From assembly GCA_038503075.1 (NCBI GenBank), contig JBCAML010000010.1, forward strand, positions 1,178,001-1,242,000: a stretch of 64,000 nt of DNA, in the 5' to 3' direction. Each line of letters starts with the position of its first letter. Position 1 is the first letter of the stretch. Shown in pieces: positions 10,526-25,011 of the stretch. The notes beneath the pieces are model-generated. The model saw nothing but the letters and a program-made list of their open reading frames with translations, was not told where the DNA came from and made no database searches. The stretch comes from Gyromitra esculenta (Eukaryota > Ascomycota > Pezizomycetes > Pezizales > Discinaceae). The position numbers and the translations under genes were made by a program.

Positions 10526-11576
10526 TCTTGGGTTCTCTTCGCTTTCACACTGAGTGATTTTTTATGATCCATACATTCCGGGACTTCCTTGACCTTGAAC
10601 TTTGGGTAAGGGCCTTATGAAAAGATGAGGCTTTTGCGATCGATGGAAAAGCATAGATAATATTTCCTGATTGTGAGCGAAGCGCTCAATACATCTCCGA
10701 AAGGGTGAATTAGACAATGGGAGAATAGGTAGTTATATATAAATAACTAAGGCGCGTTTAAAATCATTCTGTAAGTACATAATTTTTGGTAACGTTGACA
10801 TCAGATATCAGTAACTCGTGCCCTTAGGGTTGAGAATAACTTTTTTTAAAAGAATCGGATAAGAACTGGTGGAGTTATTGCAATTTTTTTGAAGGGGTGG
10901 TGGCGGTGGAAAGGTGTTCTGGAGGAGGCAATAGCAGCCGTCACTTTGGGCAATATTTTATAACCAAAAAAAATTCAAAAAATTACGGGAAAAAAAAAAG
11001 TAATATTCTATAGCCTCCGAAAATCATAATGAAGTGAAAATCCTGGGCAGAGGGGAGGTTCCTGTTGCTGTGGTTGTTGCTACGTAAATGGCACAAAAAA
11101 TGCACATCAAATTTGGCCCGAAATCGCGTTTTTACAGTCCATGGGATAAGAGCAAAATTGCTTCCAAAGATCATATTCTTATAATTGAGTTATTCTTATA
11201 TAAAAAAAAGCGAACCATACCCAAAGCTATGTTTGTCAGAACTAGGTTCCACATTCTTATATGACGAGCATTTTTATAACTATTATCTTTATGTTGGGCG
11301 ATTATACTGAATATTCTCACATTTATTTGAGTGGATGGCTATTTGCTGTCCCACCATCAACATGTATCCTTTGCCCGAGCACGCACATGTAAGTCCACGT
11401 GAATGGTAGTTCAATGCTCTAATTTAGTCACAGGGGGCACGCGAAGTAACTAAATCAGAAGGGGACGTAAAGAGTCCTCTTCCTCTCAACTAAACATGAA
11501 GATATCACATTAAGCACATATAGGCACATGTACGTGTGATTCTGCCTGTTCAGCATATACTAGAGCTGCCACTTCT
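10526..11576. other. Non-coding region downstream of pectate lyase
   Basis: AT-rich, no conserved frame and no shared repeat noted. Confidence 0.4.
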
Positions 11577-13329
11577 CTATTGACTTCTAGGTGAGATTTG
11601 TCCTGCTTCAGCTACAACATACTTCTCCACTTCTTTCGCACTCTTAAATCTCTTTAAGCCCGTTTCCTTCCTAAAATCGTCGCAGGTCCACAACAGTCCG
11701 CCGTTTACTGCCTTGCCAGCACTAACATGGTACTTAAATATTGCCTTGGAAACTTTCTCGAGAGCTATGTCGTTGCCGTTGAACGTATCCGCAAATCCGC
11801 CTTGATCCTGCCGAATACATAGAGTTGCAGGAATATCAACTCTGGTCAAATCGTTGTACGTAAATATCCTTGTAAGTCGCTCGGATATTCTCCATCTTGT
11901 TTAAAGACATTTCCAGTGACCAAGACTTTTGACTGATTGTAAATACCAAGGTGGTATTGAAATGGGTGGACATCTAAATCCGCAGCTTCAGCTCTGGCTC
12001 CGATGGTATAATTACTAAAGAGCGGTGTCTTATTGTTGGTAGATCTGAAAAGATTGTTCAAAATGTGGAAAGTTCCGAATCTCATTAATGGGTTGCGAGA
12101 GTCTGAGTTATTAAAATGATTTCCATAGATTGTAAACTTCATTTTCCCCAAGTCCCGATCAGCCTCCTTATCTCCGCCACCGAATAGGAGGGATTTGTGG
12201 TGATTTCGAACGATATTCTACGTTTTAGTCAATATTGACTGTAATCATCCAATCCTTTAGTAAGGGTATTAAACTTACATGAGAAAAGGTGACATTGTCA
12301 GTCCCATCCTCAGCATCAAAGAGACCATCAAATCGATCTACGAGCCAGCCGCCGACAAATGGCTCCAGCTGTACATCCTGGTCTCCGTCTTGCAGAACAT
12401 TTCCGTCGAGCCAAATATTAGTAGCCGTCACGGCTGATATCGCGTCGTATCTCGCATTCCTGTGAAATAAGTTTCCTCAACATGTGTTTTTAATTGCACT
12501 ATAGAGTTTTCTTTAATCTCCTTCCTCTTCCTCTTCTCCTTGGGGAAACTGGGATCGGAGTATTACCATGTGCTAGGATATGTTTCCGGCGCTGGAAAGC
12601 AATCTCTTGGTGGTATAATTTTCAAATTTCTTACTACCCGAAATTATTAGCTACCTGCTCCGTAAGTTCTGCCTTACCAACTTCCCAAGAAAGTAAATAT
12701 AGCAAGATTCTGATGGTAGAAGACTCACTATGCACATTATTGATAGAACTTAGTTTTAGGTTGACGCCATCCAACGTCGCACCTGAGTCCCATCCAACTA
12801 ACGATGTATCATTTGTCATATCAATCGCCTCCCAAGCCTTCTGTGCATTTTGTGCCTGCCCTCTCCATCCATTCTGCTTTCCTAATAGCACTCTGTATTC
12901 ACTAGCATTTCTGCCTTCAAAGAAATCATTTTCTGCGGCAACTTGACTGACAAGACCTGTATATGTCGAATTTAGCGACATCACATATAACGTAAAATTG
13001 AAGCTCTTCGATGCGGAATTGTCGATGTACCACTGACAATCTCCATACTCCCCATTCCCGTAGAGGTCATTGCCGCGAATTGTGCCTTTAACATAAATTA
13101 TTTTTGGATGATTAAGTTTCAGAGCTGTACGGAGATCGGGCATGTTGTCAACGATGAAGGTAGAGTTGGGTAGTCCACCAGCCCCTCCGGTGGAATCTAC
13201 CGCAAAACCAAAAGGTCTACGGTCAGGGAGTGTTGGTGGAGGGATGCCAGCATAAGGAATAATAGCTCCATTAACAAATAGTCTCATAGAGAGGAACACA
13301 CCAACAAAGGAGTTTATTGGCATATGCAT
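11577..13329 (-). CDS. Secreted pectate lyase (PL1 family), frame break near 3' end
   Basis: This enzyme would cleave de-esterified pectin by beta-elimination outside the cell. Start ATG is at 13329, giving a hydrophobic N-terminus (PINSFVGVFLSMRLFVNGAI) typical of a signal peptide. Exons by splice signals: 13329-12729, 12475-12279, 12217 to about 11860. The junctions give VHRNLFHRNARYDAIS and TFSHNIVRNHHKSLLFGGGD, both fitting PL1 right-handed beta-helix enzymes (RN near the helix turn, W-LDGN, N-HHKSLLFG-D). Further PL1-like text is MKFTIYGNHF and DLDVHPFQYHLGIYN. Near 11850-11865 the frame changes by one base (SDLQGYL versus FTYNDLTRVDIP) with no usable intron signal. This looks like an indel, either a sequencing error or recent inactivation. 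The tail ends at 11577. A plant-cell-wall enzyme fits a plant-associated fungus. Confidence 0.75.
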
Positions 13330-13359
13330 GATTCCATAGAACTTCAACCCTATGGACTT

Positions 13360-14238
13360 CTCGCCACAATTGCAGCGGAGAGGCTATTTAAACCTATATT
13401 TCTGGATCAGGTGCAGGCCCAGAGTGAAAGTGTGATTCGCTGACTCTCGGCATGAATTACACCTCAATAGCGGCTAGGAAGAGCCGGAGCCAACTACAAT
13501 CATTTCCCTTGGATAAGATAACTAGATCCACCATGCTCTGTGCAGTGAAGAGATTGTGCGTTGGCGAGAACTAACCAAATAAAGTCTGAAGGGATGGTGG
13601 ATATCAGATATCGGATTACTAGGTGGGTGGATAGTGGGTTGGGTAAATGTCGTCAGGATCACCTTTACTTCATACTAAATATCGATGGTTGTTGGTAGTC
13701 GTGAGACTTCATGAGGCTTTCGCTTGCTCAAACCTAATCCATCACACCCTCCAACCTATTTTATGTGGTTAGTTCTCGCTATTGCACAATCTTGCCACGG
13801 CACAAGACACGGCACATGCATGCGTATCTGATGAAGAGCAAACCTACAGCGATCGAGATGAGAGTATAGTTGCCAACTACCGAAATTTCCGAAGACTGGT
13901 AAATTATCGGTAACCCGGGCTAGTTTACCCCGCAATTCTACGGTCACAATTCATCACTCGTATGTAGTTTATCGCTAGGCTTTTTTAAAAAAAAAAAGTT
14001 TCGTCCTCAATCTATTCTGAAATAATATACCATAGCGATTGAGATTCTTAATGCTAGGTATTTCGAACAAAAACAGGCAAAGGAAAGGGAAAGAAAAAGG
14101 AAGTCTTGACGTTTAGCTACATCCCCTGCAGCCAAACCCAAGTTAGACCCAAAAACAAAAATGATCTGAAGGTAAAGAAATGAGCTCCTCCCCAAATATA
14201 AAACTCAATTCAGTGGCCCTTTGGTAATAAATCAAAGG
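13360..14238. other. Intergenic: upstream of pectate lyase, downstream of AMP deaminase
   Basis: No conserved frame. It should hold the pectate lyase promoter (minus strand, above 13330) and the AMP deaminase 3' end. No clear TATA element was picked out. Confidence 0.35.
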
Positions 14239-17200
14239 TTAGGGTCCCTCGAGTCCCCCAACGACACTGTTCGGCTTGCTTTCTTTAGTATTCTCCCTTG
14301 TTTGTCCATCTTTCTCTGAGGAGCTGGCCTGGCGCCTACTGATGACTCCTGGCCAAACACGAGGCTCGGAGCCACTAATATGAAGGTCTTTCATACTCTC
14401 AACATATCCGCCTGGACTTATCGGGATCCCGCTAGCCCCTGTTACCGTACTAGTTGCAAGGGTGTTTGCTCGTGAGAGCTGGGGAATTATAGGGGTCTGC
14501 GTGCCATCCAATCCTCCCTGCGTGGGGCCTCCAGGAATTTGTAGACCAGCGCCCATCGGATTTTGGGCAATTTCATGCGCAGTAAACGATGAACTGAGCT
14601 TTGAAGATCCGGGGGAAAGTGGATTCTGAAGAACGGATGGCAGTCCCCCCACCCATTGGGTAGGGAATTGGCCGGTTGACGTTGGATTTGTCTGCATACT
14701 TGTTGTCGGAGAATGAGGACGAGAACCTTGTGCTTGGGTTGAATTCGGAAGTAAGAGCTTGGTGGGTAGCGCAACATGGGTGGGCTTGGTGGTCGATTGC
14801 GATGTATAACGTTCAATCCTACATTCAGATTAGCATAAGATATCACAATCAATCACTCGGATCTACAATACATCGCAAGTTCTTCCATCAACGTCTCATG
14901 CCTGAAAGCCATTCTAATATTTGGGACATTCGATTTGTCCATGAGGTTACCTGCTACACCTTGCAAATGAAAGTCATTGCCGAGCCACCTCGCCTTAACA
15001 GCACCCTCGAATCCTGATTGTAAAACACTGTTTCTCGCTAGTTCGCACATATCGACAGCGCTGAGTTTGTAAATCTGCGCAGCAACAGAGTACTCTTCGA
15101 TTAAGGGCTCTTTCGTGAAGGCAAACTGGAGTGGATCATCCGTTGATAAAGATACGTTCAACCCCCGCTTGAAGTAGGAGAGGAAAGGATTTTTATCATA
15201 TGCCAAAAACAGCGCATTATTAGAAAGTGGCGACATGGCAATCCCGATACGATCAAGATAGAAGATATACTGCAAAAGTGGAACCTTGCGCAGCAAAATG
15301 CCGTGACTGATAGAATGGCAGCACAGAAGCGCTGCAGCGAGATGATCAGTATCTCCTGCCTCTCCGCAATGAGGTCGAAGGACAAAAGTATTGAATCCAC
15401 GCTGCTTCCTCCAAACATTCAAAGAAGCGATGTTAGAGAAGAGATAATAAAGCCAATAGCTATAAGGAGGATTCGACTTGAAGTTCCAAGCAGTGGGGAA
15501 TGGGAACTTCTTAAATGTTCTTCGTTCAACTTTACTCTCGTCGTCCACGCTATCGAAGCCAATAACTCGCTGCAAAAACAAATGAAGTTTTGGATGGGAT
15601 GATGGGTCTTTGGTAACTTCGAATAAAGGTCTGAAGATGTTGCGGATGAGTTCGTCAAACGAGCTTATGAGATTGGTAGATTTGTAAACGTCGTAAAGGC
15701 GTGGAATCTGAATCAGCCAGCGGACGTTGTGGGAGAAGAGTTTATTGTCCACTACCCATGCAGCGAGTTTGTCCCATTCATCTTCAGAACGGCCATAAAT
15801 CGAGATACGATATTCGGCCATTTGATATTTACTTGCCTCTAAATCGACAAAGACCTCTACCAGTTGCATTCATTAGATTCGAAAAATCGAAAAATCGAAC
15901 TGAGAGATATACCTTTGGTGATCTCAGCTAGATAGCGGCCTTTAATATTGTTGTCGGTCTTCAAAAAAATTGTTCGCAGACGCGATTCTCCAACCGGATT
16001 GTACTTCAGGTTAAATTTATCAAAGCGATGGAAGGAATCCGTATGCGCCTGAATTCATAAAGTAAGAAGATTATCAGTTATTGCCATTTATCAATAAATA
16101 GATTGATAACCTATACCGAGGATGAGTATGGAATTGAATATACTAACATGCATATCTAACGTATCGATACTAAGATCGTATGCGGTCAAGCTAATGCTTT
16201 GAAACACTTCAGCTAATGTTAGATGCTTCCCATCTCTGAATAGCACAACTTCCTGTAAGACATTAGTCCCCTAAAACCAAAACCCGGTAGAAACTCGAGA
16301 AACTAACATCAGGGCTCTTCTTCATCTTGTGCTTGATAAACCTCAAAAGATGTTTTTGATTCATACAGGCCGAATGATGAACATGGGTGTCGACCTTTCT
16401 AACATTATAGAAGTCTCTGTGTGGCACTTGCTAATCACAAAAATTTCAGCACCAATTAAAAGAAAACAATAAAATATTATAAACAAAAGGAGGTAATATC
16501 TTCTCTTTCCAAGAACTTACCTTCGAATCAGCCATTTCTTGATGTTCATTCAGCAAAATGTACAAATTCCATTTTCCTTCTAGGTACTGTAGCCTTCGGA
16601 AGGCAAAGCTCTTACTGGGCCCATCACTGGAAATGTCGAGAACTTTGTCAAGGTCGATATAGTATTCGCGAAGTGTGGGGATGGCAACAATTGGCATATC
16701 AGCATCGAGCGCTATCAATCCGCACAATGTTAGATTCGCAGTAGCTACCATCAGAAAAGAAGCTGAAGAAATCCAGATAGAGACCTGCCCTTCTTGTTCT
16801 CATACACTTGGTAAACGCCTTGCTCATCAAGCTTAAACTCCATCTCATCTTCTCCAGGGATCTCGCACTCTTCAAATATGAAGTCTTCTCCGATGTCATA
16901 CCCCGGTTTTCTTCCTTCTTTCTCAGTTCTAGGTCTCAATTCGCCGCTGCCAGTACCCCATGTAGTAGTCCCGGATGATTCATTGCCCTGGGAAGTTACA
17001 GGGCGTTGGAAGGGATCTTCAACCCAGACTGGTGGAGGTGGAGGGGGGTAGATCTTCCAACTAGGATCATCTTTAGGATTATCAGCATGGCCCTGGAGGG
17101 AGACACGTAGATATTTGTGGCGAAGATCCAGAATTTTTTGCACATTTGTATAAATGGTGGTAAGCTCGGCAGAAAGTACGGGGTCTTCTATCAAAAGGAA

Positions 17201-17950
17201 AAGCACAGTTACTAATCTTGCTCTTGTATTTTAACGCTGAAAAAAATGGGCGGCAGGATATGAAATCCAAGAGCACCTACTGTCTACATATGATCCTTGG
17301 GGGGCTAAAGGAGCTTCTCCTTGCGGAGGGATAGTGTAATGAGGATGTGCCATGTCCTGGGCACTGGCGACCCCGCCATGGGGGTCAAAACGACTCATTT
17401 CAGGTATTTGTATCCCTTCATGTTCTTTAGGTTTCTCCATAGTTGCCAATCCTACCGGAGCCGTAGTTACGCTAATACCTCTAGACCCAGCGATACTTCC
17501 AAGAGATGCGCCTGCTGCTGGCCCCAAGTATTGCTGATTGTGGGTATGGGTATGGGGATGTTGATGGGAGGAATTGAAGGACCTAACGCTTGCTGCTCTA
17601 CTCACATTTCCACCAGGAGCCCCCCAAGTCGATGCTCGCATTATAGGTGAATTCCATCCGCTTCCTCCTTGTTGTTGCTGTTGATAAAACAACTTTGCAT
17701 CTGTTTGTTTCAATATCTTTTCTTGTTTGTAGTCATAAAAAGCAGACTTTCTCCCCCCGTCCCTCCCGCCGCTGTAGCTCCTGTCCGCGTGATCATCTTC
17801 AGGGGATGATGAAAGAAGACCATCATTAGCGTGATAAATACCCTCGTTATCCTGCCACTCGGGGTTGGATATTTCACGGCGTGCAGACGCGTCCCCGTCT
17901 TCCGAGTCGTCTGGGGAAGCCACCAGAGGCACGTTTTCGGGAGTGGGCAT
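14239..17950 (-). CDS. AMP deaminase (about eight exons)
   Basis: It deaminates AMP to IMP in cytosolic purine interconversion. ATG is at 17950. Exons read from splice signals: 17950-17281, 17187 to about 16785, 16711-16521, 16430-16308, 16252-16148, 16048-15913, 15856-14872, 14818-14239. The first exon and half of the second encode a variable, low-complexity N-terminus (poly-Gln, HPHTHTHN). Conserved parts follow: [25 protein letters not shown], the zinc-ligand motif [29 protein letters not shown], and the catalytic [17 protein letters not shown] and [13 protein letters not shown]. The C-terminal exon adds a Ser/Pro/Thr-rich tail with no domain. Most junctions restore the family sequence, for example [15 protein letters not shown]. 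The exon 2/3 junction (about 16785/16711) does not close in frame as I drew it, so that intron is uncertain. Intron lengths are about 50-110 nt. Confidence 0.92.
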
Positions 17951-18800
17951 AGTTTGAAGAACTGACGATATATGCTTTGGAGTTAGGTATCAGTAGGTGG
18001 GGCAAGGATGGAAGCGCAATGCTTGAATTGGTGCGATACCAACAAGGGACGACCGGGATTGCTTTGTCTGGCGAGTAACGAGGAGATTACATGTATGTAT
18101 GTGTACCTGCGGGGCGAAACCAAGCTGAGCTGTTCCGATTTGTTTCTTCGTGCCAACGCCAAGTAGCTAACCCGGAAAATTGACTGGGCTCTGTCTGATC
18201 TGATACCCGCTTATCGTGCTGATGATTACCCCACAACAGTCACCAGGCCTCTGACCTCCGGAAATATCATGAGTTCCCTAAGCACTACATATATATATAA
18301 CTTTAATATCCGAGATAGAGTTATCAATAAACCTGAGCAAGTATGCGTTATATGCCCAGATCGCAGGCCACATTGACCTATGCCCAACCACCACCACATG
18401 CACCCACGCATCTGACCTGAACATTTGTACGCCAGGTAGGCGCACGGCATCAAGTAATGCGTAAGAGCAATGGCCACCAGTTGAATATAGTTTCTTAATA
18501 TTCCATAACTTAGAGTCTGTTGCCTAAATTTATAGAATAGTGTAGCTCATAACCCTAACAGCCATTGTCACCTTAGACTACCACATCACAAAGTTTTTTT
18601 TAGCATTTGCAATTCCTCCCAAAGAATTGTGGTCAGGTATCCGATAAACGAAACGCCCGAGCTCTTGTTGCTATCTCTTTTGGAAGCTGCTACTTATTTA
18701 TTTATTTATTTACTTCATTCCGTAATCCCTAGGCAAAATATGAAATTTAAGATGCAAAATTTCTGATCCGCTATTAGGTATTTTGTTGCGGTACCAAATT
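17951..18800. other. AMP deaminase upstream region
   Basis: Intergenic DNA before the AMP deaminase start. It has short TA-rich runs (18285-18300) and, near 18690, a run of TTTA repeats. No gene seen. Confidence 0.35.
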
Positions 18801-18805
18801 AATAG

Positions 18806-18868
18806 GCAGCTGGGGTCGAGCACCTGAACCTTTTATACGGTACATCTACAAGTTGAGCTACTAGCTGC
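18806..18868 (-). pseudogene. tRNA-like relic
   Basis: On the minus strand the piece starts GCAGCTAGTAGCTCAACTTG, with an A-box-like TAGCTCAAC, and ends CTCGACCCCAGCTGC. The 5' and 3' ends pair over about six bases. It is only about 63 nt and the anticodon and T arms are poorly formed, so it is at best a decayed tRNA or a tRNA-derived SINE head. Confidence 0.3.
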
Positions 18869-18869
18869 A

Positions 18870-19480
18870 GTACAATTACCCTATAAGAATACTATCTAAA
18901 AGAATTCTTACCTTATAAGAATGCGTAACCTGGGTGATATTTGGCATGACCCACTTTCCCCATGAGGCAATTGTGCTGCGTTGGAGTGATTTTCAGAACT
19001 AACCGTATTCTTGCGCACAATTGGTTAAATTATATATATATGTATGCCTAGCCGTGTAAGAAAAGTTTTGACGTCGCCACCTCACTAGCTAGACAGCCAT
19101 TAGGGTACTAAGAATTTTCTTACACAACTGTACTTATACTCGTGCTCTCGGCCGATGGTTATAGAAATTAGAGTAAACAGATACATGGCAGTCATATGCT
19201 TACCATACATGCGACAAACACTACACGTAGTTTCGCCCAAGAATATGAGTAATATTCATTACTCGATTACACGAAGATATCCAGATACAAATACAAAACT
19301 GTAAAATGAGACCATTTCAGCAAGCCAGCATATGCCAAAACCCGTTAACAACCCGCGAGTTACATCATTTCATCTTCTTAAATGTATGATACTTTAGTTT
19401 GCGAACTCTAATCCTAATACCCTAATAAAGGACAAAGTGATAACCATTATGAGAGGGCTTCGCAGTGAAATATGAGTAGC
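18870..19480. other. No gene seen
   Basis: AT-rich sequence without a supported feature. Confidence 0.3.
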
Positions 19481-19487
19481 GAAATAT

Positions 19488-19917
19488 TTATAGATGTCTC
19501 CTACGACGAGACCCTGGCATTTCCCTAAGGGTTTCTCGATTAGTATGCGTATTATTAATTGGCAACTAGAAAGCAGCAAACTAGTATTACCTGAGCTCTC
19601 TTATTTCTGGAGCCCGTAAGAGTACCAGCAACTTTCTTTGCCATACCTATTATCTCAAATGCATCAATATTCAGGTGCCTCGTTAGTTAGCTGGTGGAAT
19701 CACTGTACTAACCATGAATCCTAGCGCCAAGAGTGGGCTTCGTGCGGGCACGGCGGTGAGTCGAGACCGGGGCCGGACCCATAGCCTTAGTTCTTCTACG
19801 AGGAGCTGTGGTTATAGTTGTTCATCTTGTTAGGCGAGTAAGGCGATACATCAAGGAGGGTTTCCTGGCGACGACAGTGTTACGAGAAACACCAGTGCGG
19901 CGCGTGGTCAAAGGCAT
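19488..19917 (-). pseudogene. Small basic fungal protein with premature TGA
   Basis: ATG at 19917 opens MPLTTRRTGVSRNTVV, rich in Arg and Lys. A TGA at about 19824 interrupts the frame, which continues open with APRRRTKAMGPAPVSTHRR and KPTLGARIHG. A donor (GTTAGT) follows, and a plausible second exon begins after an ATAG acceptor (MAKKVAGTLTGSRNKRAQ). A tail with GSRRRRH ends near 19488. The layout (basic N-terminus, KPTLG, HGM-KK-GTLTG) resembles small uncharacterised basic proteins I recall from ascomycetes. No function is known to me. The in-frame stop suggests a pseudogene, or an unrecognised intron. Confidence 0.35.
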
Positions 19918-20161
19918 TGCTGTTCTGGAGTATTGTATATAGAATAAGCGATGTATAATATTTGGTGTGAAGCTCTAGTTCTGGGAGTGCTTTTTTTGTT
20001 GGAATTCTGATATGAATTTGGTTATGAGGAACGAATGAGGGAAGTGCCAAGGTAAGATATCTTCTACTTATAAACAAATTAAAAGCTATCCGCAGTGGCT
20101 TTTGGTATTGTAGCGATAGACGTCATAAACACCAACACAAGATTTTCAAAAGGAAAATCCA

Positions 20162-20419
20162 TACTATTCTCGATCAGCCAAATGCCAGGACGGGCCAAAT
20201 ACCAGAACACGGATTCTGGTAAGAAAACTTGTTTATATCCAGCAGGGTAACCAAATTTTGCCCAATGAGAAATACGAACGACCCTCCTAGCATTTGGACC
20301 GTCCTAGCATTTGGCTGATCAAGTATAGTAGCAGGGTAACCGAATTTTTCCCAATGAGAAATACAAACGGCCCTCCTAGTATTTGGACCGTCCTGGTATT
20401 TGGCTGATCGGGAGTAGTA
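20162..20419. mobile_element. MITE with about 39-bp TIRs and a duplicated right half
   Basis: The left end TACTATTCTCGATCAGCC is answered by GGCTGATCGGGAGTAGTA on the right, so the TIRs match over about 39 bp with a few transitions. The right half (about 90 bp, from GCAGGGTAACC to GGCTGATC) is present twice in tandem (about 20240-20329 and 20330-20419), so the element carries an extra internal end. TA at both edges fits Tc1/mariner-type insertion. Confidence 0.75.
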
Positions 20420-20521
20420 CCTCACTTTCAAGATGTGGATAAATGTGAAGATATAGTTGTTGAAAGCAAGTTTTGCAATGACCAAACTAGGCAGAAGATT
20501 GCCAAGACCCAACTCGCGATG

Positions 20522-20761
20522 TACTACGGGGGTCGGGGAAAGTCTGATGACAGGTGGCGGTGCAAGTAAGAACTGCTGGTCTTTCTTCCCACTCCACAAC
20601 TCTCTAAGAGGCCTAATAAAAATGGTAAGAGGTAGTAAATTCTATGTATTAAGCATTGGGTGAAGTTAGTTAGTTGAGCTATGAAATTCAAGCGAGTTTG
20701 AACCCCCGGAAAAAGAGCTGCACCGCCACCTGTCATCAGACTTTCCCCGACCCCTGTAGTA
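20522..20761. mobile_element. 240-bp MITE, 43-bp TIRs
   Basis: 20522-20564 and 20719-20761 are inverted with about one mismatch. The ends read TACTACGGGG and CCCCTGTAGTA, and the inner end of each arm is GGTGGCGGTGCA. A diverged relative lies at 36437-36679. The sequence right after it (TACTACGGGTGTAGGG) looks like a further copy's end. Confidence 0.8.
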
Positions 20762-20883
20762 CTACGGGTGTAGGGAAAGTGACGAGAATCTGATTAGATA
20801 ATTTTGCTGTGGGTGTAGGGGTAAATATGACAAACTGTAGTGAGCGCCAAGACTTGGCGATACACATATGAAAATTAAAATAT

Positions 20884-21350
20884 ATACAAATCAATAGCGG
20901 GTAGCAGCACCCTCAGCATCAATAACTGTCTGGAGCCTATCCGATATGCTCCAAATTAAACTATCAAGCCGGAATTCTGGTATGCTGTCCCATACAATTT
21001 TTACAGCAACTTTTAAAGTCTCCAAATCCTCAATTGTACCCCATGTTTCACCTAATTCACAATCTATCCACGCCAATAATGCCTGTATCAAATGAAGATC
21101 TGGGGATTGCGCAGACCAAGAAATGGAATCCACCTCATTTTTTCCATATAAAGAGTTAGTTATATATGTAAATCCGTAAATCCGTAAATTATATGACATA
21201 CCTGGAAGCAATAACCTGTGGCTTATGGCTTGAGGCATTATCCTCCACCACCCTGGTCCACACATACGTTTTGCAGGTATGGTGCCAGAAATTAAGGAGG
21301 GTGAGGATGTCAACACTCTCTCAGGAAAGATACCTAGGGTCGCAACACCT
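20884..21350 (-). pseudogene. Tc1/mariner-type transposase, C-terminal remnant
   Basis: The minus strand reads SWSAQSPDLHLIQALL, then VKIVWDSIPEFRLDSLI, then RLQTVIDAEGAATRY. This is the standard end of a Tc1-like transposase (SPDLNPIE..., WDSIP, L-V-A-G-T-Y). The catalytic Glu of NPIE is Gln here. A frame change upstream separates a VVEDNASSHKPQV-like stretch with the second Asp. It is a dead fragment. An inverted piece of similar sequence occurs at about 21690-21760. Confidence 0.75.
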
Positions 21351-21372
21351 GTGTGACTTCATATTTTGACAT

Positions 21373-21557
21373 TACCGTAGTATTTGGTGAAATTCGTTCC
21401 GGCGCTAGTAGGTAAGACATGCATATATAGGACATTTTAACTCTCCATGATTTTCCGCCAAAAATCTCCCAGTGGCATCATAAACATAGAGTATTAACAG
21501 ATTATATGCATGTCTTACCTACTAGCGCCGGAACGAATTTCATCAAATACTATGGTA
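21373..21557. mobile_element. 185-bp MITE with 55-bp TIRs
   Basis: 21373-21427 and 21503-21557 are inverted, with two mismatches in 55. The ends read TACCGTAGTATTTGG and CAAATACTATGGTA. The loop between them is about 75 bp and non-coding. It sits between two inverted Tc1-like fragments. Confidence 0.8.
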
Positions 21558-21689
21558 ATGCAACACCAAGAAATCAACTGACACAACATAGTTACCATTT
21601 TGAATTGGTAGTTGTGCTTGAGGCTCACTGGCAGTCAGATGTAGTGGCAGTTGAAATAGCTGTGGGGACGTTTTGTATGTAGCGCGGTT

Positions 21690-21841
21690 CTAAGTATTTT
21701 TCTTGAGGGTGCGTTGACATCCTCACCCTCCTTAATTTCGGGCACCATATTATGCCAAAAAGGAATTATATATAGATCTAAATTAGAAAGTGTATATGTG
21801 GCAGACATCAGCAAAAAATCGAGGTTCCTTTGTGGCGCCAT
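21690..21841. repeat. Inverted fragment of the neighbouring Tc1-like sequence
   Basis: Plus-strand TTGACATCCTCACCCTCC with CCTTAATTTCGGGCACCA is the reverse complement of the block at 21273-21320. The two pieces flank the 185-bp MITE. Confidence 0.55.
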
Positions 21842-22732
21842 AAACCTCTTATCGTCCCCAATATTCTAGTGTCTTCATGCACTTTTCTCAAATTAAACCC
21901 TAACCCAATGACAAGAGCGTTGCTTGTTTGGTCCACGTTTTAGACTGCCAGAACCATATGTCAAAAGTTGCAACTTTTTCTTCGCAGTGAACGTACACCA
22001 AGCTTTGCTTTGAGAGATCGGGAAAGAAAGGCTCGAGATTTTTTATCGATCATAAGCCGCTTTAGCCCTGGCCGCTGTGCATTGTTTGTATTAGACAATA
22101 AATATCAACTCTAGATATCCGAATCCGAGTCTGTAAATTTCACGCTGGAGCTTCAAGCCATTCTAGCTTGAAGCTGACGGAAACTGTATGCTGGCAAGAT
22201 ATACAAAGTGAGGTCTATTGGGCCAATCATAACCTAGTCTAGTTTTCAATACACTCGGCCCGGGCGTGTTCATTATGACCGAGCCAATACGGTATGAGAT
22301 AGAGAGACGAAGGGTTAAATACAGCTCGTGAGATGGCAACTCTTTTGGGAAGTATTTGATTAGGAATTTTGATTAGGAATTTGTGGTTGTGGTGTGGACT
22401 AATTTTTATTTGCCCGAGACAGTACTATGAAGAGCCGTTTCACTAATGTATGGGTCGCCTGCTCAGTCACACCAATTAGTTCTAGAGAAAAGGAGAGAGA
22501 AAAGAACTGCCCATTGCAATTTAACACTACATACAACCCATCCACTGATTCCGCTTTTTTCTAACATTTTGAAAAACTAAAAAGAGACAAACACAAATCT
22601 TTACTTCATTCGTGTAAAACATTTCTTGGGATGGGAATACAGTTTATGCGAATGGGGGACAAAGTAACAGAGAGAGAGGGTGTACAGAGAGGCAAGACCA
22701 AATATACCACGATAAACCTCGAGGCTTGTTGA
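21842..22732. other. 3' flank of ATP synthase alpha gene
   Basis: AT-rich intergenic DNA; nothing identified except the expected 3' UTR close to 22732. Confidence 0.35.
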
Positions 22733-25011
<2,279 letters not shown>

